Source of the DNA: Clostridia bacterium
GTDB lineage: Bacteria > Bacillota > Clostridia > Oscillospirales > Acutalibacteraceae
Direction: 5' to 3'
Length of the DNA: 64,000 nucleotides
Assembly: GCA_017531385.1 (NCBI GenBank)
Contig: JAFXLD010000103.1
Coordinates: 49,843-113,842 of the forward strand
A program made the translations under genes and the position numbers. Shown piece after piece: positions 52,970-61,049 of the stretch (the first letter of the stretch is position 1; each line of letters opens with the position of its first letter). The notes below the pieces were generated by a model, which saw only the letters and a program-made list of their open reading frames with translations, had not been told where the DNA came from and did no database searches.

Positions 52970-52978
52970 CTCCTGTTT

Positions 52979-53710
52979 TTAAATATTGCTTTCTGCAAGA
53001 AAGTTTTTTGCAGATGTTAAAATACTTTTATCATTTTCAAATTTAAGCGTACTTAACGCTTTGTCGTATTCAAGCCACATATAGTCTTCAATTTCTTCTT
53101 TCTGAAGCACTGTGTTTGTATCAGTAGTTGATGCAAGGAAAATTGTGACTTTTTTTTCAACTCTGCCTGCAATTTTATATTCTGATGAGGAACTGAATCC
53201 GTCCACAATATTTATATGCAGACCTGTTTCTTCCAATACCTCTCTTTTTGCGGTATCAGTTTCAGTTTCGCCCTTTTCAATATGACCTTTCGGGAACCCC
53301 CAATGACTGCTTCTGTTGTTTTTGATAAGCAGAAATCTGCGCACACCGTTGATCATTCTGAAAACAACAGCACCGCAGGAGCTTTCATAAAGACATTCGA
53401 GCGAATGAGGCTTGTTTTTTTCATAAAATTTTATTGCATCTTCAATTTCAAAATTGATGTATCTTGATTTTTTCGGTGCAACAACAATATAATTAGGACG
53501 TTTATCCTGATGACGTACAATTCCTATAATTTTTCCTTCAAAAATGTTGACAGGATGGTTTATTCCCAATACACATGCGGAATAGATGAAAGATTTTTTC
53601 TCCGTTTTTATTTCGGCTACACCGAAATTCAGCATATAACGGATATTTGTTTTGCTGTCAAAAGAATTGAAGGGTTTTGTTATTCTTACTCTGACATTCT
53701 TACCCAACAT
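52979..53710 (-). CDS. Nudix hydrolase with N-terminal PPase-like domain
   Basis: 243 aa. The C-terminal half (about 105-243) is a Nudix domain with the full GX5EX7REUXEEXGU box (starting GHIEKGETE, with REVLEETGL), so it should hydrolyse a nucleoside diphosphate linked to another group; AAVVF-type and GFPKGH context resembles Ap4A hydrolases. The N-terminal 100 residues resemble a degenerate inorganic pyrophosphatase domain (GKNVRVRITKPFNSFDSK, MLNFGVAEI, SACVLGINHPVNIFEGKIIGIV, NYIVVAPK), but the acidic metal ligands of PPases are missing. The ATG at 53710 is preferred over an in-frame TTG five codons upstream. Confidence 0.82.
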   Translation of the reverse strand: MLGKNVRVRITKPFNSFDSKTNIRYMLNFGVAEIKTEKKSFIYSACVLGINHPVNIFEGKIIGIVRHQDKRPNYIVVAPKKSRYINFEIEDAIKFYEKNKPHSLECLYESSCGAVVFRMINGVRRFLLIKNNRSSHWGFPKGHIEKGETETDTAKREVLEETGLHINIVDGFSSSSEYKIAGRVEKKVTIFLASTTDTNTVLQKEEIEDYMWLEYDKALSTLKFENDKSILTSAKNFLAESNI

Positions 53711-53742
53711 ATAATTTTCTTCCAATCGAATATACTGAATTT

Positions 53743-53771
53743 ATTATACATTATTTTTATATTTGTTGCAA
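53743..53771 (-). promoter_or_regulatory. Promoter of the Nudix operon
   Basis: TTGCAA, 17-base spacer, TATAAT on the minus strand, 33 bases before the ATG at 53710. Confidence 0.6.
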
Positions 53772-53791
53772 GAACTTTTTAACAGAAATAT

Positions 53792-53823
53792 GAAAAAATC
53801 CGGCATTCAGCAGAATACCGGAT
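53792..53823 (-). terminator. Terminator of the epimerase gene
   Basis: Stem ATCCGGCATT/AATACCGGAT with one mismatch and a 6-base loop, followed on the minus strand by six T. Confidence 0.85.
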
Positions 53824-53841
53824 AAAATAATCAGTTACGAA

Positions 53842-55386
53842 TTATCTTTTCTTTTCCCAACCTTCGAAGATTTCATCGAAGTAGTAAACATTGTGTTCAT
53901 CGGGAGTGTGCTCAGGATACCATACCTGTGCGAAGAACGGATTTGTTTTTGCAACTTCATCGTAGTTCCATTTTTCAGTGGGGATGAAGCATTTGGGACA
54001 CCAGTGACCGCCCTTGAGGATAAGTGTGGGGCTTGCTTCGAATTCTTCACCGCAAGTGCCGCACTTCCATTTGAGTTTTGTTGCCATATCGCCCTTTGCC
54101 ATCTTCTTGCTCAGGCACTTACCGCCTCTGAATTCAGCAGCTTTCTTCATATCATTAAGATCAAGTTCTGCTGTGGGCTTGCTTTCATCGTAACCGTGGT
54201 CAAGCTTATACTGTTCTGCAGCGGAAGACTTTTTGTCGTATTTTGCAAGTTCATACGTATCCCAGCTGTCGCCGATGTTCTTCCAATCTTCGTATGTGCC
54301 GTAGTATGAAGTAAGTCTGTCCTGCTCCTTATTCTTGATCCAGTCAAGAGTACCCCATCTGGGAGTCTGAGCAATCTTCTTCATGAAGGGCTTTGCACAT
54401 GCACTGATGAGCTTCTTTGTGGGGATGTACTTAGGAATTCTGAAGTAAGGCTCAACCATTGTAGCCATTCTGTCAAAGTACATTTCAACGGGAAGATTCT
54501 CACGGAAGTGGAGATAGTTCTCAAGTCTGTCAGAGTCAGCATAGAACTGACCATGGAAGTTCTTGAGTGTGAACCAGTTGGGATCGAAAAGAGTCTTGGG
54601 ATCGCCGAGACCGATACAGCCGAGAAGGTACTGTTCAAATTCATAGTTTGTAAGTCTGTAATCCTTACCTGAACCGATGTTGTAGAAGCTGTTCCAGAAT
54701 TCAGCAGGAAGGTCATCTGCAAAAACAAAGTTAGCCATAAGACGGCCTGAGTCTTCAACAGTTGCCCATTCGAGAACGCCGTTAAGAGGAACGTGATACA
54801 TGATGGGTTCCATATTGTGAAGAAGTGCAGGATAAAGAATGCCTGACTGTCTCATTACAACCCAGTTCTTGATGCCGCTTTCAACAAATGTCTTTTCAGC
54901 AATTGTCTTTGAAACAGCATAATGGTCATAGATAGAAATTTTGATGGGGTCACCTGTACGTCCCCAGTGGATTGGATAGCCACGGTTACCTGTTTCAGCA
55001 ACAGTACCGATGTAGCAGACCTTGATATCGTCAGCATTGGGCTGAGCAAGAACTGCCTTGCAGATGTATTCAGCAGCAGTTGTGTTTGTTTTGAGTGTTG
55101 TATAAGGCTTGTAGTCAGCAGCAGGTGATACCATACCGCCGATGTGAAGAACATAGTCTGAACCTGTTACACCTTCAAGTATTGAATCGTAATCAAGAAG
55201 GTCGCCCCAGACAACTGTTACGTTGGGGTATGAAAGATAATCCTTGAGAAGCTCAAAGTTTTTCTTGCCTTTTCTTGCAAGAAGCTTGATGTGAACTTCA
55301 TTGGGTTTTTTGAGAAGCTCCTGGAAAGCAGCCCAACCCATTGTGCCGGTACCACCCGTCATAAATACGGTTTTAATTTTTGACAT
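53842..55386 (-). CDS. SDR-type NAD-dependent epimerase with C-terminal zinc ribbon
   Basis: 514 aa. Extended short-chain dehydrogenase: GGTGTMGWA (11-19) binds NAD(P), and YAVSK (about 155) supplies the catalytic Tyr and Lys. The SDR fold ends near residue 330. A further 180 residues contain a helical stretch and then a zinc ribbon with CGTC (about 442) and CPKC (about 466) in WKCGTCGEEFEASPT and GGHWCPKC. The tail is not part of any epimerase I know. The ATG at 55386 follows GGAGG. It stands alone between terminators, so the substrate is unclear: sugar nucleotide or steroid-like epimerases are both possible. Confidence 0.85.
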   Translation of the reverse strand: MSKIKTVFMTGGTGTMGWAAFQELLKKPNEVHIKLLARKGKKNFELLKDYLSYPNVTVVWGDLLDYDSILEGVTGSDYVLHIGGMVSPAADYKPYTTLKTNTTAAEYICKAVLAQPNADDIKVCYIGTVAETGNRGYPIHWGRTGDPIKISIYDHYAVSKTIAEKTFVESGIKNWVVMRQSGILYPALLHNMEPIMYHVPLNGVLEWATVEDSGRLMANFVFADDLPAEFWNSFYNIGSGKDYRLTNYEFEQYLLGCIGLGDPKTLFDPNWFTLKNFHGQFYADSDRLENYLHFRENLPVEMYFDRMATMVEPYFRIPKYIPTKKLISACAKPFMKKIAQTPRWGTLDWIKNKEQDRLTSYYGTYEDWKNIGDSWDTYELAKYDKKSSAAEQYKLDHGYDESKPTAELDLNDMKKAAEFRGGKCLSKKMAKGDMATKLKWKCGTCGEEFEASPTLILKGGHWCPKCFIPTEKWNYDEVAKTNPFFAQVWYPEHTPDEHNVYYFDEIFEGWEKKR

Positions 55387-55526
55387 ATTATTTTCCTCCA
55401 ATTGTGTAGAGTTTTATTCTTGTTAATTATATAACAATATCCGTCACAAATGGTTATCATTTTTTTAACAAAACAGCCCTAATTGTAAACAATTTTTTAA
55501 CAATTCGGACACATTTTTCTAAAATA

Positions 55527-55798
55527 TCATAATGATGTTTCTTTCTCGCTTATCTGCATGCCGTTATTGTCAATTATAAAATCATCCAAATAAATCAATT
55601 CGCTGACAGGAACAGACGATAAATTTTCATTTTTAAGGTATTCAAGAATCTGCGGCAGAGCCTCAGCAGTATGCTCTGTACCTGTGTGTAACTGGATTAT
55701 TGAACCACGTTTCACTTTTGTTGTAACACGCTTTATGATTTCATCAGAGGAAATATTCTTCCAGTCCAGAGAATCCCCACTGGCAACTATTGGAAATG
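55527..55798 (-). pseudogene. Polysaccharide deacetylase, 3' fragment cut by the mobile element
   Basis: Reading on the minus strand from about 55796, the frame gives ASGDSLDWKNISSDEII, KRVTTKVKRGSIIQLHTG and TEHTAEALPQILEYL, then a stop at 55527. This is the C-terminal third of a NodB/PdaA-type deacetylase, with the conserved DSLDWKN and GSI..LH.G blocks. The N-terminal catalytic part is missing. Homology ends where the stop codon of the next gene (55800) begins, so the gene has been cut at the element boundary. The 62-codon GTG-initiated frame within it is not an independent gene. Confidence 0.82.
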
Positions 55799-55802
55799 GC
55801 TA
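55790..55802. other. Left junction of the right-hand mobile element
   Basis: Deacetylase coding sequence ends and the element's SF3-like gene stop codon begins within these bases. The exact crossover cannot be set without the other end. Base composition becomes more AT-rich to the right. Confidence 0.65.
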
Positions 55803-57506
55803 TTCTTCCATGTTTTGCTGATAGTTGAATATCCGTATATTTTCCAGTTGATCTTGATATAATCTGAATTGTTTTGATGTTATATCTTTGCAGAAATCTT
55901 CAAAAGTTGTCGGGTACTTTTTTGCAGAATCTGATTCGTTTTTTTGCTTTTTCTCAACATCATCCTTAACAGTTTCTTCCTTAACAGGGTGTGGATTGAT
56001 TTTTGTTTCATCAATCTTGATACCTTTGAAGTAGTAAACGTTACTCTGACCTTTGTAATGAGGTCTGTATTTCTGTAGATTCGTAACAACTGCAAATTGC
56101 TTTGTAAATTTTATTTGTGTCAGATGATTGTTGCCATAATATTTCTTATAAAATTCGCAGTATGCTGAATACAATTCCTGAATAGGACAATTAAAGTCAT
56201 CACCAAGGATGCAGACTGATTCAATAAAATCTTCTATTATGTCATCTTCAGTAACCCTATCAGGTTTCGGTGGATATTTTTCTACTTCTCTTATGTTGTG
56301 CATACCCAATGAAATGAAATCATTCTGAAGCCAGTAAAGTGCTTGTGGTGAAATATTAGGCATTGCAATATCTTTGGAATGAAATTCTATTGCAGTTGCA
56401 GAAAAGATATTTTTCATTTTTTTGAATTGTTCTATGTTCTGAGTTATATAAATCATAGGTATCCTGTTGATTATTCGTAAATCAACAGGATAATATTTAT
56501 CTTTAACAGTTATAATGTTTCCCTTCATTATTTTTTTTAATGTTTTTACTTTTGCTACCGTATCCGGTATCGGTTCATCAATACATACATAACCTGTATT
56601 AATATTATTCATTGATGCTTTTTGCAAATCTAAAAGCACCTGTTTTTTCCACATTGATTTGAATGAACACGGTTGCAGTAACTTGTATGTTGATGCTCCG
56701 ATAAAAAGTACCAATGCATCATAAATTGTCGGATTAGCATATATGGCAAAGGCTTTGTTTCTTGATTTTGTATCTTTGATTTTTGCACAGAATCGTGCTA
56801 ATTCATAAAATTTATTTAAATCACCGTTAGTCAGACCATAAAGAAAAATATTCATTACGTGATCCGTATTTATGTTTTGAATTGGTCTGTCATATAAGGT
56901 AGGTATTTTTTCACAGAGCTCAATAAGATTTTCATATTTCTTAATTTTCTTTTCCAACGTAAGATATTCCTTGATTATCTTGTATTGGATATAGGATTTT
57001 TTTATACTCAGATTTTCTCTTTTTTCTTTTTTATGATTATCGTCATATGACTCATCATCAGGCGGAACAAGATAATATGTTAGTGTGCCGTTTTTTTTAT
57101 ATTCTTCGTTTGCTTCCAACGAATCAAAATAGAGATTGTTATTGTTTTGACAAGATTCATAATTTGTGTCCGCATATTCCATTCTGTCGTTCAATACATC
57201 ATTATCAAAATGCGCAGGAGATAAAAAATCCAAAGTGTTGTCAGTTAATGATCTGAAACATAAGTTCATATCAACCAGTTCGCATGTGCGGTATTCAGGT
57301 TTGATTGCCATCAGTGCATAGTTGTATTTTCCTTTTAATTTTTTTGCGAGTTCTTGATTGTTCAGAAGTCGTTGCTCATATACTTTTTTATTTTTTCTAC
57401 GTGCTTCGAGCTTTTCAATTTCAATTCTGCGTTTATTGAAATCTTGTTGGTGTTTTCTGGCATATTCAAAATATCTTTCAGCTAAGGTAATATCGTTTTT
57501 ATTCAT
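55800..57506 (-). CDS. Mobile-element protein with degenerate SF3/D5-like helicase core
   Basis: 568 aa, not clearly assignable. The N-terminal 200 residues are basic and coiled-coil-like. Residues 255-400 follow the SF3 helicase order: a Walker A-like position LFIGASTYKLL (about 267-277) that lacks GK[S/T], a Walker B-like GYVCIDEPI (about 305-313), a B'-like VKTLKKIMKGNIITVKDKY (320-338) and a motif C-like MIYITQN (351-357) with the terminal Asn. A winged-helix-like D5/P4-primase C-terminal region follows (ELYSAYCEFYKKYYG). It may be the element's replication protein or a derived regulator. The start at 57506 has GGAGGAG upstream. Very AT-rich; acquired DNA. Confidence 0.6.
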   Translation of the reverse strand: MNKNDITLAERYFEYARKHQQDFNKRRIEIEKLEARRKNKKVYEQRLLNNQELAKKLKGKYNYALMAIKPEYRTCELVDMNLCFRSLTDNTLDFLSPAHFDNDVLNDRMEYADTNYESCQNNNNLYFDSLEANEEYKKNGTLTYYLVPPDDESYDDNHKKEKRENLSIKKSYIQYKIIKEYLTLEKKIKKYENLIELCEKIPTLYDRPIQNINTDHVMNIFLYGLTNGDLNKFYELARFCAKIKDTKSRNKAFAIYANPTIYDALVLFIGASTYKLLQPCSFKSMWKKQVLLDLQKASMNNINTGYVCIDEPIPDTVAKVKTLKKIMKGNIITVKDKYYPVDLRIINRIPMIYITQNIEQFKKMKNIFSATAIEFHSKDIAMPNISPQALYWLQNDFISLGMHNIREVEKYPPKPDRVTEDDIIEDFIESVCILGDDFNCPIQELYSAYCEFYKKYYGNNHLTQIKFTKQFAVVTNLQKYRPHYKGQSNVYYFKGIKIDETKINPHPVKEETVKDDVEKKQKNESDSAKKYPTTFEDFCKDITSKQFRLYQDQLENIRIFNYQQNMEE

Positions 57507-57767
57507 GGTAACTCCTCCGATTTTGTGTACCAAGAATTATGTGTACCAAAAATAATTAAATGAGAAATATTAAAAAAGTGTTGTATATAGCCATTTGTTT
57601 ACTCTATATATTTTATACTATTTATATTATATCATATGTGTCATCTATTGCAAGTATCATTATATAATTTATTATAATCTTTTTTAATTAACAGAACACT
57701 CCCATAATGCATGCCGTAATATTAAATTCGGTCAGATGCATATTATTGATTTGAGGAGGTTATACAT

Positions 57768-57881
57768 ATGAGTATTGTAAACACATTTACTACTAATGAT
57801 AAAACAAAGCGTCAGTTCCGACAGTCTGAATTACACAGGAAATGTATTCTTATTCTGAAAGCAAGGAGGGGAAAAACATGA
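57768..57881 (+). CDS. 37-residue ORF coupled to the serine recombinase
   Basis: Short ORF with a strong GAGGAGG site 7 bases upstream. Its product is basic (MSIVNTFTTNDKTKRQ..., ending in ILKARRGKT). Its TGA overlaps the recombinase ATG as ATGA, so ribosomes finishing it would be placed at the recombinase start; the recombinase ribosome site is inside this ORF. It may be a small protein or a leader that controls recombinase translation. The rest of 57507-57767 is AT-rich with no recognisable gene. Confidence 0.6.
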   Translation: MSIVNTFTTNDKTKRQFRQSELHRKCILILKARRGKT

Positions 57882-59329
57882 GTGCTGCTATTTATGCCCG
57901 TCAGTCAATTGACAAAAAGGACAGCGTGTCGATAGAGGGACAGATAGCACAGTGCCGCAAGTTTGCCGGAGAGGATGCTTTGGTTTTTCAAGACAAGGGT
58001 TACTCGGGCAAGAATATCAAGCGTCCTGCGTTCACGGAACTTATAAATGCAGTTGAGTCAGGAACGGTTAAAAAAATATACGTTTATCGTCTCGATCGAT
58101 TCAGCCGTAATATATTGGATTTCGGCAAGCTGTGGGAAATTTTGGAACAGTATGGTGTTGAATTTCAGTCTGTAACAGAACAGTTTGACACATCTTCTCC
58201 TATGGGCAGAGCCATGCTCAACATTGTTCTGGTCTTCGCTCAGCTCGAAAGAGAAACCACGGCAGAGCGTGTCAAAGATAACTACTTGCATCGTTTTAAG
58301 CTTGGTGAATGGACCGGCGGACCTGCACCGTATGGCTTTGACCTTACAAAAATTTCAGTTGACGGCAGACGTGTGTCTTCACTTGTTGCAAATGAAGAGA
58401 AATCACAGATTGTGAAATTTATATTTGAAGAGTATTCTAAACCAGATACTTCCTTACGAAGTTTGGCAGCGTTGCTGACGGATAGTGGAGTGCACGGACC
58501 GAAACGGGAGCAGTGGGACAGTGTTACACTATCCCGCCTTTTACATAGCCCTGTTTACGTTAAAGCTACCCCCGAAGTGTTTTGGTATTATCTGTCTAAA
58601 GGACTTAAAATAGAACTGCCTGTAGAGGCTTTCGATGGCGTTCACGCGTCTAACGTCATTGGTAAACGGGATCGTTCAAAAAATAAATATAATGCATTAG
58701 AGGATCAGATGCTCACTGTTTCAAATCACTTGGGATTCATTGATGCTGATTTGTGGATGAATGTTCAGGAAAAACTTGAAAAGAATCGGCAGATAAGCCG
58801 TGCTAATGCAGGTAAGTATTCGTGGCTTACAGGACTTATGAAATGTGCAAAGTGTGGATATTCGCTGAAAATCAATTACAGTAAATCTGAAAATAAATTG
58901 CATCTTCTTTGTTCAGGCAAGTCAAACCTCGGTATATGTGATTGTAAGGTCAAAATTGATGTTGCCGAGCTTGAGACCTACGTTGCTGATCAAATATCGG
59001 ATATTCTCAAGTCATCGCCACCAATAGATATTGTTCCGGATAATTCGGATGTATCATCTAAAGTGCTGGCTGTTGAACAGAAGATAGACAGACTTGTGAA
59101 TGCACTTGCAGAGAGCAGTGATGTTTCTGCATCTTACATATCAAAACAAATCGAAGCTCTGCATAAACAAAGGGAGGACTTGTTGCAGAAAATACCGTCT
59201 GAAGCTCCTACAATGCAAAGAATAAACTTCAAAGACTTAACGTTCGATGAGAAGAAGATCATTGCAAGGGAGTTTATAGAGCGAATTTCAATTGAAAATA
59301 AAAAAGTTAATATTATCTGGAAGATATAA
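57878..59329 (+). CDS. Large serine recombinase
   Basis: Site-specific recombinase that probably inserts and excises this element, 483 aa. N-terminal resolvase domain with the nucleophile Ser10 in IYARQSID, VYRLDRFSRN, and the QFDTSSPMGRAMLNI..AQLERET arm. The Recombinase domain follows (APYGFDL, about 145; ALLTDSGVHGPK), then a zinc ribbon (MKCAKCGYSL, about 322, and CSGKSNLGICDC) and a coiled-coil. These are the parts of TnpX/phiC31-like integrases. The ATG follows AAGGAGGGG. The catalytic residues are present, so the enzyme looks active. Confidence 0.93.
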   Translation: MSAAIYARQSIDKKDSVSIEGQIAQCRKFAGEDALVFQDKGYSGKNIKRPAFTELINAVESGTVKKIYVYRLDRFSRNILDFGKLWEILEQYGVEFQSVTEQFDTSSPMGRAMLNIVLVFAQLERETTAERVKDNYLHRFKLGEWTGGPAPYGFDLTKISVDGRRVSSLVANEEKSQIVKFIFEEYSKPDTSLRSLAALLTDSGVHGPKREQWDSVTLSRLLHSPVYVKATPEVFWYYLSKGLKIELPVEAFDGVHASNVIGKRDRSKNKYNALEDQMLTVSNHLGFIDADLWMNVQEKLEKNRQISRANAGKYSWLTGLMKCAKCGYSLKINYSKSENKLHLLCSGKSNLGICDCKVKIDVAELETYVADQISDILKSSPPIDIVPDNSDVSSKVLAVEQKIDRLVNALAESSDVSASYISKQIEALHKQREDLLQKIPSEAPTMQRINFKDLTFDEKKIIAREFIERISIENKKVNIIWKI

Positions 59330-59367
59330 TCCTGCGTTAGATTACAGAAACGTGGGATTATTTTTTT
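59327..59367 (+). terminator. Rho-independent terminator overlapping the recombinase stop
   Basis: 12-bp stem TAATCCTGCGTT/AACGTGGGATTA with two G-T pairs and a 10-base loop, then seven T. The TAA stop is in the stem. Confidence 0.85.
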
Positions 59368-59392
59368 ATATTTTTTTAGGAGGAAATTAAAA

Positions 59393-59929
59393 ATGAGTAA
59401 ATTTGTAAAAGTTAAAACCAAAGGTGTTTGTGAAACAAACAAAGAGGCATTACGCCTTATCAGACAACTGAAAATAGAATGTGCAGAAGAGTCATTTGAC
59501 GGATTCAGTCAGAATTGCTGTCCCTATGTACCCGGACTGGGTGTAATTGAGATGTTCAGGTGCTTCGGCATAACGCATGGTACTCGTCTGACACATTATG
59601 TATTATTTCTTGAACCGACAGAAGTTTCAGATTTCCAAACAGCAGTGGATATCGCACGTGATATCTGTGCATTTATCAGTAAAAATTATCAGACGCTTTT
59701 TTATGTACATTCGAGGAGAGGCAGAGTGCATATACACTTTCTTGTGAATAACTTTAACTGTTTTCACGGCAAACGGAATGAGAATCTGAGTGCATCATAT
59801 GAAGCGATACTTGAAACAGTTCGCAGAGTTCAGAAACATTATGGTGTGCAGGACCTTTATTACCTTTGTAAAGCTGAAAAGTCGGATAATTCAATCGCAT
59901 CTGAAGTAACGGTTATTGATGTAAAATAA
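59393..59929 (+). CDS. Mini-relaxase (HUH-type) paralog 1
   Basis: 178 aa, relaxase-domain-sized only. H68 (TRLTHYV), H106 (YVHSRRG) and H113-x-H115 (RVHIHFLVNN) are the histidine set of a HUH/relaxase metal site. These four positions, and the H62-G63-x-R65 pair, are the same in the second paralog at 60126. The N-terminus lacks the NYILNP segment of the paralog, where the nicking tyrosine would be expected, so this copy may be a partner or inactive. No helicase or long C-terminal part. AGGAGG precedes the start. It would act on transfer of the element. Confidence 0.72.
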   Translation: MSKFVKVKTKGVCETNKEALRLIRQLKIECAEESFDGFSQNCCPYVPGLGVIEMFRCFGITHGTRLTHYVLFLEPTEVSDFQTAVDIARDICAFISKNYQTLFYVHSRRGRVHIHFLVNNFNCFHGKRNENLSASYEAILETVRRVQKHYGVQDLYYLCKAEKSDNSIASEVTVIDVK

Positions 59930-59973
59930 TTATTCAAAATCAATGATAATCGAATGAACATTGCAGTAAGGGC

Positions 59974-60000
59974 CCCGGGGAGGATTTATTCTTCCCCTGG
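59974..60000. other. GC-rich hairpin between the two relaxase-like genes
   Basis: Stem GGGGAGGA/TCTTCCCC (one G-T pair, 5-base loop) extended by two pairs beyond one mismatch, in an otherwise AT-rich stretch, without a T run. It could be a transcription or RNA structure, or a candidate oriT hairpin next to the relaxase genes. No nick-site consensus was recognised. Confidence 0.4.
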
Positions 60001-60125
60001 CGAAATTAACACAGGATACAATATTTATTGTTTTTATTAAATAATTAAGGTTTTGATATAATTAATTATCTTAACTAATTATATCAATTACCTATATAAA
60101 AATTAATATTATAAGGAGTGATTCT

Positions 60126-60617
60126 ATGGCAACCATCAGATGCATAAATGCAAAAGGAAAATATTATGATGCTGCTGCCAAGCATGACGTTATTAACTAC
60201 ATTCTCAATCCGGATAAGATGATTCACGGGTATTTCGGTATGGCACAAGTGAATCCTGCAAATCCAGATCTGAGTATGTATGATACCTCAATGAGTTTCG
60301 GTCAGGAACATGGTGTTCGTATCAGACATTATGTGGTGAGTTTTCAAAATAAGGAGCTTACGAACCCTATGATTGCAAATTTGATTGCTAATGAAATCAT
60401 GAATGCAATAGGTGGTAAATTCCAATGCGTTTACGGGGTTCACGAAAATTCAAATGAATTACATTTTCATTTAGCATTTAACACTGTGAGTTACCTTGAC
60501 GGTTCCAGATTTTACGGTACCAAGGCTGAGCACAGGGGACTGATGAATATCATCAAATTCGCTTGCAGTCATTACGGATGCATTGCATATTATGTGAGGA
60601 ACAGGGATTCTGATTGA
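60126..60617 (+). CDS. Mini-relaxase (HUH-type) paralog 2
   Basis: 163 aa. NYILNPDK (Y25) resembles the relaxase motif I region of MOB_P-type proteins, and H68 (RIRHYV), H106 (GVHENSNEL) and H113-x-H115 (HFHLAFN) complete a HUH-like metal site. At this length it contains only the nuclease domain; normal mobilisation relaxases are 300 aa or more. It may nick an oriT, for mobilisation or rolling-circle replication, with help from another protein. AAGGAGTG precedes the start. The upstream 196 bases contain the GC-rich hairpin and no gene. Confidence 0.8.
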   Translation: MATIRCINAKGKYYDAAAKHDVINYILNPDKMIHGYFGMAQVNPANPDLSMYDTSMSFGQEHGVRIRHYVVSFQNKELTNPMIANLIANEIMNAIGGKFQCVYGVHENSNELHFHLAFNTVSYLDGSRFYGTKAEHRGLMNIIKFACSHYGCIAYYVRNRDSD

Positions 60618-60647
60618 TATCTCATGAACATAGGCATATGAAACAAC

Positions 60648-60676
60648 AGAAGCAATACCTTTGCGGTATTGCTTCT
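60648..60676. terminator. Hairpin between convergent relaxase and excisionase genes
   Basis: Perfect 12-bp stem AGAAGCAATACC/GGTATTGCTTCT with a 5-base loop. T runs are poor on both sides, so it may be a weak terminator. Confidence 0.5.
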
Positions 60677-60684
60677 ATGCTTTG

Positions 60685-60867
60685 TCAGATGCTTGTGTTT
60701 TCTGTTACAAAGTTGATGACAGATTGTTTAGGGATGCGCCAGACACGCCCGTTTCTGTAGGCTCTGAGCTTACCTGAATTTAAATTTGCGTATATTGCGT
60801 TATACCCAATGCGGAGTATCTCACATGCCTCATCAACCGTTAATATGTCAGGGTAATCGTCAAACAT
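60685..60867 (-). CDS. Excisionase/MerR-type small DNA-binding protein
   Basis: 60 aa single winged-helix of the excisionase (Xis)/helix_turn_helix_17 family: ILTVDEACEILRIGYNAIYANLNSGKLRAYR... then WRIPKQSVINFV, here described by its DEACEILR-x-IYA helix pair and the RVWRIP wing. In integrative elements such proteins direct excision or regulate early genes. The start has AAAGGAGC upstream. A decayed copy lies at 61050-61222. Confidence 0.85.
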   Translation of the reverse strand: MFDDYPDILTVDEACEILRIGYNAIYANLNSGKLRAYRNGRVWRIPKQSVINFVTENTSI

Positions 60868-61012
60868 ATAACATCGCTCCTTTGCAGATAGTTGTTTAAT
60901 GATATGTTTGATTGTTTACCCTAGTATTTGATTTTATATCCGACCAATTTTACAGTCATTTTGGTTGAATATGAGCCTGTTGTGTTTAATTGTAATATTT
61001 GCAATGAATATG

Positions 61013-61034
61013 CCCCGAGAATCAAATCTCGGGG
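61013..61034. other. Perfect GC-rich hairpin
   Basis: Stem CCCCGAGA/TCTCGGGG with a 6-base loop, no T run. Position, after the decayed excisionase copy, suggests a former terminator of that gene. The rest of 60868-61049 shows nothing recognisable. Confidence 0.5.
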
Positions 61035-61049
61035 TATCGCTTATTCAGT

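Noticed and set aside
55527-55715. 62-codon ORF as an independent small gene
   Set aside because: It is the in-frame end of the deacetylase fragment, and its first codon is an internal GTG.
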